Shown: piece by piece, positions 26,934 to 33,957 of the stretch
Layout: each line of letters begins with the position of its first letter
How positions within the stretch are numbered: the first letter of the stretch is position 1
Assembly (NCBI GenBank): GCA_018827375.1
Contig: JAHJYW010000045.1
Location: 265,938-329,937, forward strand
Reading direction: 5' to 3'
Origin: Alphaproteobacteria bacterium
Lineage (GTDB): Bacteria; Pseudomonadota; Alphaproteobacteria; Caulobacterales; Hyphomonadaceae
DNA length: 64,000 nucleotides
Position numbers and translations under genes: made by a program
Notes under the pieces: model-generated
The model's input: the letters and a program-made list of their open reading frames with translations, nothing else
Database searches by the model: none
What the model was told of the DNA's origin: nothing

Positions 26934-27764
26934 TTACTTGCCCTGGAAGGCCGGGGCGCGGCGCTCGACGAAACTCGCCACCCCTTCCTTGAAGTCGAAT
27001 GTGGTGAAGCTTGCCGCCATTGCATCATCGGCGTCTGCCAGGCTTTCCGAATAGGACTGGAAATAGGACGCGCGAACCTGCTTTTTCATCACCGCGACCG
27101 AGCGCGGCGACACTTGTGTGGACAGGAACGCGGCAAGGTCCATGACATGCGGCATCAGTTCGTTTGATGGCAGGGCCTTGTTGACGAGACCAAGATCGGC
27201 CGCCTCGGCACCTTTGAAGACGCGCGCCGTAAACAGAAGGTCGAGGGCATTTGCCTCGCCGACGAGCCTTGGCAGCAGCCAGCCAATGCCGTGTTCGGCA
27301 ATCAGGCCGCGCTGGGCGAAGGCAGTTGTGAACTTCGCGTCCTCAGCGGCAAAACGCATGTCCGCGAAGAGCGTGAAGATGAGGCCGATGCCTGCACAGG
27401 GGCCGTTGATGGCCGCTATGATGGGCTTGGGGCAGGCGTAGAGATAGCCAAACCGGCCGTTATAGATTTTCTCGAGGCCCTCTGGCGTGCCGCGCTCAAC
27501 ACTTGCTGTCGCCGATTTGGCGCCAGCATCCGTGTCGCCCTGAATGTCCTGCAAATGGTTCATGTCGGCGCCCGCGCAGAAGCCCCGTTCTGCACCCGTG
27601 ACGATGATGCAGCGAACATCCTGATTGTCGCCCGCCGCGCGGATGGCCGTTTCCAGTTCTGCCTGCATGACCGGCGTCCAGGCATTCAGACGCTCGGGCC
27701 GGTTCAGGGTCAGCGTCAGGACGCCATTGTCGAGGGTTTCCAGAATTTGCGTGTAAGCAGACAT
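26934..27764 (-). CDS. enoyl-CoA hydratase/isomerase family protein
   Basis: A 276-residue crotonase-fold enzyme. Oxyanion-hole segments FCAGADMNHLQ and GPCAGIGLIFTLFADMRF are intact, and the acidic residue in GLIAEHGIGWLLPRLVG sits where a catalytic Glu is expected. The next gene on the strand is HMG-CoA lyase, so methylglutaconyl-CoA hydratase in leucine breakdown is one possibility. The inserted GDTDAGAKSATASVERGTPEGLEKIY stretch is more typical of broader-specificity acyl-CoA hydratases. The true substrate is not known. Confidence 0.88.
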   Translation of the reverse strand: MSAYTQILETLDNGVLTLTLNRPERLNAWTPVMQAELETAIRAAGDNQDVRCIIVTGAERGFCAGADMNHLQDIQGDTDAGAKSATASVERGTPEGLEKIYNGRFGYLYACPKPIIAAINGPCAGIGLIFTLFADMRFAAEDAKFTTAFAQRGLIAEHGIGWLLPRLVGEANALDLLFTARVFKGAEAADLGLVNKALPSNELMPHVMDLAAFLSTQVSPRSVAVMKKQVRASYFQSYSESLADADDAMAASFTTFDFKEGVASFVERRAPAFQGK

Positions 27765-27826
27765 GTGCGTTTTCTCCGTGATTTTTGGTGAGTGTAAACG
27801 CCTTTCCCGTAAATGCGCAGCCTGAA

Positions 27827-28381
27827 TCAGTTGACCACAGGGCGGGGGTGGTAGCGGTCTGCCGCCAGCACGCCTTTGAGCAGGCTCGCAGCGAGGGGCG
27901 CATCGCCGCGCTGCCTGTGCAGCACCGAGATGTCGCCTGTCGTTTCCGCGACCGCGGCATCGACCTGGCTGAAATCGAGCACGTTCGCTTCGCGCAGCTT
28001 CCCGAGCAGGTCGTTCTCGGTGATCTTGGCCTTCGCCATCTGGTCGCGCAACATCTCGCCATTGGCCATGATCAGGCGCGGTTTGTTATTGGTGCTGCCT
28101 TCGAAGAGGTCTGAGTGGACACGCAGTGTCGCAACGCCCATCTGCAGCACAAACAGCGCCGCAAGCGCGACAATGCCCTGCACGAGTGGAGGATCCGGCG
28201 CGAGGATAACCGAGGCGAGGACAGAGCCAATCGAAACGGTGACCGCGAAATCGAAACCGCTCATCTTGGAAAAACTACGCACGCCGGCAAGGCGCGTCAT
28301 GACGATCAGCGACAGATACATGGCAGCTGCCGTGATGATGACCATCATAAGTGGGCGCGGGCTTGATACGATCCATTCCAT
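27827..28381 (-). CDS. DUF421 (YetF-like) membrane protein
   Basis: A 184-residue protein with three N-terminal hydrophobic helices (about 10-30, 40-62, 68-85), including the family's motif LAGVRSFSKMSGFDFAVTVSIGSVLAS. A cytosolic domain follows, with NKPRLIMANGEML and LREANVLDFSQVDAAVAETTGDISVL. This matches the YetF/YkjA family. Function is poorly understood; some members affect spore or envelope stress. The gene is divergent from hisI. Confidence 0.9.
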   Translation of the reverse strand: MEWIVSSPRPLMMVIITAAAMYLSLIVMTRLAGVRSFSKMSGFDFAVTVSIGSVLASVILAPDPPLVQGIVALAALFVLQMGVATLRVHSDLFEGSTNNKPRLIMANGEMLRDQMAKAKITENDLLGKLREANVLDFSQVDAAVAETTGDISVLHRQRGDAPLAASLLKGVLAADRYHPRPVVN

Positions 28382-28471
28382 GATTGAATTCCCCTCTGTT
28401 GCAGACCAAGCGCATCATTCCGGTCGCGGTTCCGCTGGCGCGCCCGGCTGACCTGACTTATGGAGGGTTTC

Positions 28472-28873
28472 ATGACCGATTATTCTCCGCCCCTCACCGG
28501 TACGGCCCAGGATGAAACCCGCGAGCTGCGCCCGAAATTCAATGCTGACGGCCTGATTGCCGCCATCGCGCAGGATGCGACCAGCGGCGAAGTGCTGATG
28601 CTGGCCTGGATGAACGCGGAGGCATTGGCGGCGACCATTGCAACCGGGCGCGCCACCTATTGGTCGCGCTCGCGGAGTGCACTCTGGGTAAAGGGCGAGA
28701 CATCAGGCCACGTACAGAATGTGGTCGAAGTGCGGGTTGATTGCGATCAGGACGCAGTACTTCTGCGCGTCAACCAGACGGGCGGGGCGTGCCATACGGG
28801 TCGCGGCAGCTGTTTCTATCGCGTCGTCGAGCCGAACGGGCAGGCGCTTTCACTGGACGCGCAGACCGACTAG
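28472..28873 (+). CDS. hisI: phosphoribosyl-AMP cyclohydrolase
   Basis: Opens the purine ring of phosphoribosyl-AMP, third step of histidine biosynthesis. The 133-residue protein starts at the ATG at 28472, because the GGAGG that would serve as its ribosome site lies inside an earlier ATG (28460). Motifs [31 protein letters not shown] and the zinc- and Mg-binding DCDQDAVLL with [10 protein letters not shown] are all present. It stands alone, away from the rest of the his genes, as is common in alphaproteobacteria, and is not fused to HisE. Confidence 0.96.
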   Translation: MTDYSPPLTGTAQDETRELRPKFNADGLIAAIAQDATSGEVLMLAWMNAEALAATIATGRATYWSRSRSALWVKGETSGHVQNVVEVRVDCDQDAVLLRVNQTGGACHTGRGSCFYRVVEPNGQALSLDAQTD

Positions 28874-28909
28874 GCTTAGCCGTTGAGACTGCAAAACAAG
28901 GGGATATCC

Positions 28910-29800
28910 ATGCGCCTGAGACATTTGATGATCGCTGCTTCAACCGCGGCCCTGCTGGCCGCCTGCGCGCCGAAAACGCCGGCGCCAGCGCCTGAGGCCG
29001 CGGCGCCTGAAGCAGAAGTGGAAACGGTCGAGGCTGAAGCGCCGCTGCACGTAGACGTGATCGATTGCGGCACGATCAAGGTGTCGGACCTCGATATCTT
29101 CTCGTCCGCGGGCGACTATGCAGGCGTGAGCGACACGCTGACCGACAGCTGTTTCCTCGTGAAGCACCCGAACGGCATCCTGCTCTGGGATCTTGGCCTC
29201 CCGGGCATGCTGGTCGGCAATGGCGAAAACACCCAGGGCGTCTTCACCGTCTCGCTTGATACGTCGCTGACGGAGAAGCTGGCCGACCTCGGCGTGGTGC
29301 CCTCGGAAATCAACTATGTCGCCATCTCGCACAGTCACTTCGACCATACGGGGCAGATCGATCAGGTTCAGGGCTCGACCTGGCTGGTCAATCAGAAGGA
29401 AAAGGACGCCATGTTCCCGCCGGACGGTTCGGCGCCTTACGACCCAAGCCTAGCGCCGACATTCGCCATGTTCAGCCCGATGGAACAGCAGGTGATCGGT
29501 GATGAATATGACGTGTTCGGCGACGGATCCGTCGTGATCTTTCAGACGCCCGGCCACACCCCCGGCCATTCGTCGCTCCAGCTGATGATGCCGGAAAGCG
29601 GACCGGTCCTGCTGACCGGCGATCTCTACCACCGCAAGGAAAGCCGCGAACTGAAGCGCGTACCCCGCTTCAACTTTGATGAAGCCGAGACGCTTGCCTC
29701 CATGGATGCGTTCGAGGCCCGCGCCGAGCGCCTTGGTGCCAAGGTCATAATCCAGCACGAGCCGGATGATATCGAAGCGCTCAACGGCGAAATCCGCTAG
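28910..29800 (+). CDS. MBL-fold lipoprotein, N-acyl homoserine lactonase-like
   Basis: A 296-residue hydrolase. The start is the ATG at 28910, preceded by AAGGGGA. The signal ends in lipobox LLAAC (Cys19), followed by a Pro/Ala/Glu-rich linker (about 22-50). The metallo-beta-lactamase domain has HSHFDHTGQ, then GHTPGHSSLQL, TGDLYH and a final IIQHEPDD. This order is typical of AiiA-like and related lactonases. The periplasmic lipoprotein location would suit breakdown of external lactones, but many relatives with this annotation have other substrates. Confidence 0.87.
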   Translation: MRLRHLMIAASTAALLAACAPKTPAPAPEAAAPEAEVETVEAEAPLHVDVIDCGTIKVSDLDIFSSAGDYAGVSDTLTDSCFLVKHPNGILLWDLGLPGMLVGNGENTQGVFTVSLDTSLTEKLADLGVVPSEINYVAISHSHFDHTGQIDQVQGSTWLVNQKEKDAMFPPDGSAPYDPSLAPTFAMFSPMEQQVIGDEYDVFGDGSVVIFQTPGHTPGHSSLQLMMPESGPVLLTGDLYHRKESRELKRVPRFNFDEAETLASMDAFEARAERLGAKVIIQHEPDDIEALNGEIR

Positions 29801-29804
29801 GTCT

Positions 29805-31061
29805 TTAGGGCGCGTCGGTATCGCCGGGAAAGGCGAAAATCGACGCGTCCGGGTCCGGCTTGCCTGAAATCGCTGCGGCGACAATTTCCGCCCCGATGAC
29901 GCTGAACGTGATGCCATTGCCGCCAAAGCCCATCAGGGCGTGAACATTCGTTTGGCCGGGCACAGGGCCAAGGAAGGGCAGGCCTGTCGTCGATTCGCCG
30001 AATGCGGCGGCCCAGCGATGTGACGGCGGATAGAGCGCCACGCCTGTCAGCGCCTCAAACTTCTTCACCAGTGTCGCGACCTTGCGCTCCAGCTTTACAG
30101 CGTTCATGTGGCCGGTCTCGAAGGGTTCATCTTCGCCGCCAATGACGACGTGGCCATCCGTATGCGTGCGGAAATAGAGATAGGGGTCTGACCCCTCCCA
30201 CACGATGTGATTGTCCAGCCAATCGGGCAGCTTGCTGCGCGGCCGCGCCGCGATGGCCCAGGTTGAGATAATCCGGTGCTCGCGGCTTTCCAGCGACTTG
30301 AGAAATTCATAGCCCGTGCAGAAGACGGCATGGCCGCAGGTCAGGATCTGGCCATTGGACAAGGTTACGGCGGCTTGAGCGCCGGTGGCCACGAAATCGC
30401 AGACTTCCATCGGAGACACGATTTCCAGTCCTGAATCCATGGCGCGCCGAAGCAGGCCTGCAGTCAGACGCGCGGGATCAGCGGAGGCAGACGGTTCGCT
30501 GAGGAGCGCGCCGGTACGGTCCATCCCATAGGTATCGCGCAATTCCTGCGCAGGTATGAAGCGGGAGATCAGCCCCGCCGCCTCACGCGCTTTTTGCTCC
30601 GTCTGCAGTGCGCGGAAACCGAATTCATCTCCAGCCAGGTAAAGCGCAGGCTTTTCGGTGTACCCACAGGGGATGTTTTCCAGCCTGACAATCTCACCCA
30701 GACGCTGAACTGCCTTTGCAGAGCGCTTCCATGCGCGGACGGCTTGTTCTTCGCCGATCATCTCTGACAGTTTGGTGAGCGGCCTGTCGATCTCGTACTG
30801 GATCATCGCCGTGCTGGCAGGTGTGGAGCCCGTTACCGGCGGACGACGGTCGATCAGCAGGACGCGGCGTTTGCCGTCGCACAAGTGCCAGGCCGTGAGC
30901 GCGCCGCTGATGCCGGATCCAGCAATTATGACATCATAGGTCGCATGCTTGGGTTTCTGGCGAACTGCCAGCTTCGGCGGCCCTTCGGCCAGCCAGAGCG
31001 GCTGTCCCGTGCGCAGGTCGCGCTTTTCTGTTTCAGTGTGTGAATCTGCTGCGTCTGCCAT
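29805..31061 (-). CDS. FAD-dependent oxidoreductase (DAO family)
   Basis: A 418-residue flavoprotein. The FAD-binding motif IIAGSGISGALTAWHL begins at about residue 45, after an N-terminal arm containing QPLWLAEGP, a pattern seen in gamma-glutamylputrescine oxidase-like enzymes. The DAO fold continues to the C-terminal FAD-contact GFGGNGITFS. It likely oxidises an amine or amino acid; the substrate is unknown. The ATG at 31061 has GGGAG six bases upstream. The gene ends 4 bases from the stop of the convergent lactonase-like gene. Confidence 0.87.
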   Translation of the reverse strand: MADAADSHTETEKRDLRTGQPLWLAEGPPKLAVRQKPKHATYDVIIAGSGISGALTAWHLCDGKRRVLLIDRRPPVTGSTPASTAMIQYEIDRPLTKLSEMIGEEQAVRAWKRSAKAVQRLGEIVRLENIPCGYTEKPALYLAGDEFGFRALQTEQKAREAAGLISRFIPAQELRDTYGMDRTGALLSEPSASADPARLTAGLLRRAMDSGLEIVSPMEVCDFVATGAQAAVTLSNGQILTCGHAVFCTGYEFLKSLESREHRIISTWAIAARPRSKLPDWLDNHIVWEGSDPYLYFRTHTDGHVVIGGEDEPFETGHMNAVKLERKVATLVKKFEALTGVALYPPSHRWAAAFGESTTGLPFLGPVPGQTNVHALMGFGGNGITFSVIGAEIVAAAISGKPDPDASIFAFPGDTDAP

Positions 31062-31108
31062 GCGAACTCCCTGCGCGCGGGGGTCGGGAAGCTTCGCGCG
31101 AAGGAGAG

Positions 31109-31148
31109 ATACGGGCAAGCCGCCAACAGGTTCACGACCTGCCCGTAT
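31109..31148. repeat. 9-bp inverted repeat between mcd and the FAD oxidoreductase gene
   Basis: ATACGGGCA (31109-31117) and TGCCCGTAT (31140-31148) form a perfect 9-bp stem, with a smaller CAGGT/ACCTG stem in the 22-base loop. In the plus direction TTATTT follows. Genes on both sides run minus, so it may be a partial terminator for mcd or a leader structure of the oxidoreductase gene. Confidence 0.5.
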
Positions 31149-31162
31149 TTATTTGGCTCGGT

Positions 31163-32863
31163 TCAGTTCCCGCTTTCGAGCAGGCGCCGGGCAATGACCA
31201 TGGCCTGTACTTCGCCGGCGCCCTCGAAGATGTTGAGGATGCGCGCGTCGGCCAGGAGGCGGCTGATCGGGTATTCGACAGCGAAGCCATTACCGCCATG
31301 GATTTGCAGCGCATTATCGGCGGCTGCCCACGCAACGCGTGCGGCGAGCAGTTTCGCCATGCCCGCCTCAAGATCGCAGCGCTTGTCGGCATCTTTCTGC
31401 CGCGCCGAGAAATAGGTCAGCTGGCGCACGCCGATCAGTTCGGCAGCCATCATGACCAGCTTGTTCGACACGCGCGGGAAACTGTAGATCGAATGACCGA
31501 ACTGGTTGCGATCCAGCGCATATTTGAGGCCGATCTCGAACGCGTTCTGCGTGACACCGATGCCGCGTGCAGCCGTCTGGATACGTGCGCTTTCGAACGT
31601 GGCCATCAGCTGGCGGAAGCCCTGGCCTTCAACGCCGCCGAGCAGGTTCTCCGATTTCACGCGGAAATCGTCAAAGCCGATCTCGTATTCCTTCATGCCG
31701 CGATAACCGATCACTTCGATCTCGCCGCCAGTCATGCCCGTGGCCGGGAAGGGGTTGGCATCGTCGCCGCGTGGTTTCTCGGCAAGGAACATCGACAGGC
31801 CTGAGAAATTGTTCGTGGCCGGATCGGTGCGGGCGAGCACGGTCATCACATCGGCGCGGACCGGGTGGGTGATCCATGTCTTGTTCCCGGTGATGGCGTA
31901 CTCGCTGCCATCATCGGTTTTCACTGCGCGCGTACGCAGGCTGCCGAGGTCCGAGCCCGTGTTCGGCTCTGTGAAAACGGCTGTCGGCAGGATTTCACCG
32001 CTGGCAATCTTGGGCAGCCATTGCGTTTTCTGGTCGTCCGTGCCGCCGATCAGGATCAGTTCAGCCGCAATCTCGCTGCGTGTGCCGAGCGAGCCGGTCC
32101 CGATATAGCCGCGTGAAAGTTCTTCAGAGACAACACACATGGCAATCTTGCCCATGCCGAAGCCGCCGAATTCTTCCGGGATGGTCAGGCCGAACACGCC
32201 CAGCTCCGCCATCTCGCTGACCACATCCATCGGGATATAGTCATTGCGGATATGCCAGCCATGGGCGTGCGGCTTGATCTTGTCGCTGGCGAATTTCGCG
32301 AATTGCTCGCGCACCATGGTCATGGTCTCGTCGAGACCTGTCTCCTCCACCGTATTGCGGCTGAGCGCATCCGGCAGCAACTTGGCGGCAGCGGCCATAG
32401 AGTGAGTTGTCTTGCCCTCGAGAATGAAGTGTTTGACCACCGGTGTCTCGAACAGGGCGTCGGCTTCCTTGAGCGCGCCGAGTTCATGCGGGCGGATCGT
32501 TTCGCCCTGGTTCATCGGGATACCGCTGACAATCTGGGCCAGGTATTCGCTGAACAGGATTTGCGAGAGGAGGCCTTCAATCTCGCCGAACTTGCCTTCG
32601 GCATCGATCCGCGCGGCCCATTCGGAGGTCTGACGCAGCGTTTCAAGATAGGTCGCCAGCCAGGCGAGGCCGTGTGCCATGTGCTGTTCACGTTCCAGCG
32701 CCTTGCGGTCCGGCTTGCCGTCGGGTGTTAACAGTTGAGCTGAAGCGGCACGCGTTGCCGCATCCACATAGGCTTCAAGCGCCGTTACGGCAGTTGCCAT
32801 CGCGGGCAGAAGCCCAGCCATGACAGGGGATTTCTCGAGTGTTTCGCCAACAGCGCCGTCCAT
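31163..32863 (-). CDS. mcd: methylsuccinyl-CoA dehydrogenase (acyl-CoA dehydrogenase family)
   Basis: Oxidises (2S)-methylsuccinyl-CoA to mesaconyl-CoA in the ethylmalonyl-CoA pathway for acetyl-CoA assimilation. The 566-residue length exceeds ordinary acyl-CoA dehydrogenases (about 380) by an N-terminal extension of roughly 160 residues. That extension includes AHGLAWLATYLETLRQ and EYLAQIVSGIPMNQGE, which I recognise as characteristic of Mcd. The catalytic domain shows FTEPNTGSDLGSLRT, ITGNKTWITH and the C-terminal IFEGAGEVQ. The ATG at 32863 has GGAGG upstream; the frame's earlier ATG (32875) would overlap it. Other pathway genes (ccr, ecm) are not in the window. Confidence 0.88.
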   Translation of the reverse strand: MDGAVGETLEKSPVMAGLLPAMATAVTALEAYVDAATRAASAQLLTPDGKPDRKALEREQHMAHGLAWLATYLETLRQTSEWAARIDAEGKFGEIEGLLSQILFSEYLAQIVSGIPMNQGETIRPHELGALKEADALFETPVVKHFILEGKTTHSMAAAAKLLPDALSRNTVEETGLDETMTMVREQFAKFASDKIKPHAHGWHIRNDYIPMDVVSEMAELGVFGLTIPEEFGGFGMGKIAMCVVSEELSRGYIGTGSLGTRSEIAAELILIGGTDDQKTQWLPKIASGEILPTAVFTEPNTGSDLGSLRTRAVKTDDGSEYAITGNKTWITHPVRADVMTVLARTDPATNNFSGLSMFLAEKPRGDDANPFPATGMTGGEIEVIGYRGMKEYEIGFDDFRVKSENLLGGVEGQGFRQLMATFESARIQTAARGIGVTQNAFEIGLKYALDRNQFGHSIYSFPRVSNKLVMMAAELIGVRQLTYFSARQKDADKRCDLEAGMAKLLAARVAWAAADNALQIHGGNGFAVEYPISRLLADARILNIFEGAGEVQAMVIARRLLESGN

Positions 32864-32957
32864 AATATCCTCCACGATCTTTGGTCGTTTTGCTTAGTAT
32901 AGTGCGATGCATGCAAGAGTCATGGCATGTTTGTGCGGTGCAACAACGCAGGCGCGC

Positions 32958-33770
32958 CTACACCTCGGTTCGGCGGTAGCGTTTGGACTGCGCGCCGACC
33001 ATCGCCCGGCCGATCGGCTCGGGCAGGATGCGGGTGAGGGTGGCCAGCGCCTTGTTGGCGCCGCCGGGCACTATGACGGGTTCCCCGCGATTAACCGCGT
33101 CTATGCCCGCCTTCACAACAGGGGCAGCTTCCATCCACATCCATTTCGGCATCTTGTTCGTGTCCTCGCGCGTGCCATTCACATCGTGGAACTCGCTCCA
33201 GGTGAAGCCGGGGCAGAGCGCCGTGCAATGGATGTCTGTCTGGCCTGACGCGACGCACTCGGCATTGAGGCTTTCCGAGAACTTGATCATGGCCGCCTTG
33301 ACGCTCGCGTAAAGCGTGTGGCCGGCGCTGCCAGCTGCATAGCCCGCGAGTGAGGCAACGTTGATGATCCGACCATACCTGCGCTCGGCCATGCCGGGCA
33401 AAACCTTGTGGGCAAGCTCTACCGGGGCGGTGTAGAGCACGCGCATGAAGGCCGCCTGTTCGTCCCATGATGTATTGAAGAATGTACCCGGCAGACCATA
33501 GCCGGCATTGTTGACCAGCGCATCCACGTGGCGCCCTTTGGTCTCAAGGGTCGACAGGATCGCGTCGACGGCGTCAGGCAGGGCAAGGTCCTGGGCAATC
33601 GTGATTGCAGATATCCCGTGCGCCGTCTCCAGTTCCTGAGCGAGGGCGTCCAATCGATCCGTGCGGCGGGCTGTCAGCGCCAGGTCCCACCCAAGCGCCG
33701 CATACTGACGAGCAAACTCTGCACCAATGCCTGCAGAGGCGCCTGTGATAAGACAAAGTCTTCGTGCCAT
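32958..33770 (-). CDS. SDR family oxidoreductase
   Basis: A 270-residue classical SDR. TGASAGIG is at 9-16, NNAGYG follows the fourth strand, and the YASVK catalytic pair and upstream Ser (NVASLAGYAAG) are present. Arg34/Arg35 after the second strand (ALTARRTDR) suggest NADP use. Similar to YqjQ/DltE-type dehydrogenases. The substrate is unknown. It starts next to a TGACA-TGTCA palindrome and is divergent from the TonB-dependent receptor gene. Confidence 0.88.
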   Translation of the reverse strand: MARRLCLITGASAGIGAEFARQYAALGWDLALTARRTDRLDALAQELETAHGISAITIAQDLALPDAVDAILSTLETKGRHVDALVNNAGYGLPGTFFNTSWDEQAAFMRVLYTAPVELAHKVLPGMAERRYGRIINVASLAGYAAGSAGHTLYASVKAAMIKFSESLNAECVASGQTDIHCTALCPGFTWSEFHDVNGTREDTNKMPKWMWMEAAPVVKAGIDAVNRGEPVIVPGGANKALATLTRILPEPIGRAMVGAQSKRYRRTEV

Positions 33771-33792
33771 CGGTAATACTTTCGGCTGAGTG

Positions 33793-33806
33793 TGACATCA
33801 GTGTCA
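33793..33806. promoter_or_regulatory. candidate operator palindrome TGACA-TCAG-TGTCA
   Basis: A perfect 5-bp inverted repeat with a 4-base centre, lying 23 bases from the SDR start and about 150 bases from the receptor start. Placed like an operator for a dimeric regulator (for example of the TetR or GntR class) in a divergent promoter region. No regulator gene is adjacent, so this is inference from symmetry and position. Confidence 0.4.
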
Positions 33807-33957
33807 TAATTACAACATGCCGGATGGAAAAGGTTCCGTCCACTTGTGCTTTTTCCGGAGCTGCACACTTTATTTGCTAATCGGGGCCCAAAGCCGGGCA
33901 AGGTTAAAGTGGACTCTCAATGGCGGGAGTCACGCTTAGTCAAGGAGGACTATTATC

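Noticed and set aside
28910..29800. Quorum-sensing system around the lactonase-like gene
   Set aside because: No LuxI or LuxR homologue is near; only the single hydrolase supports it.
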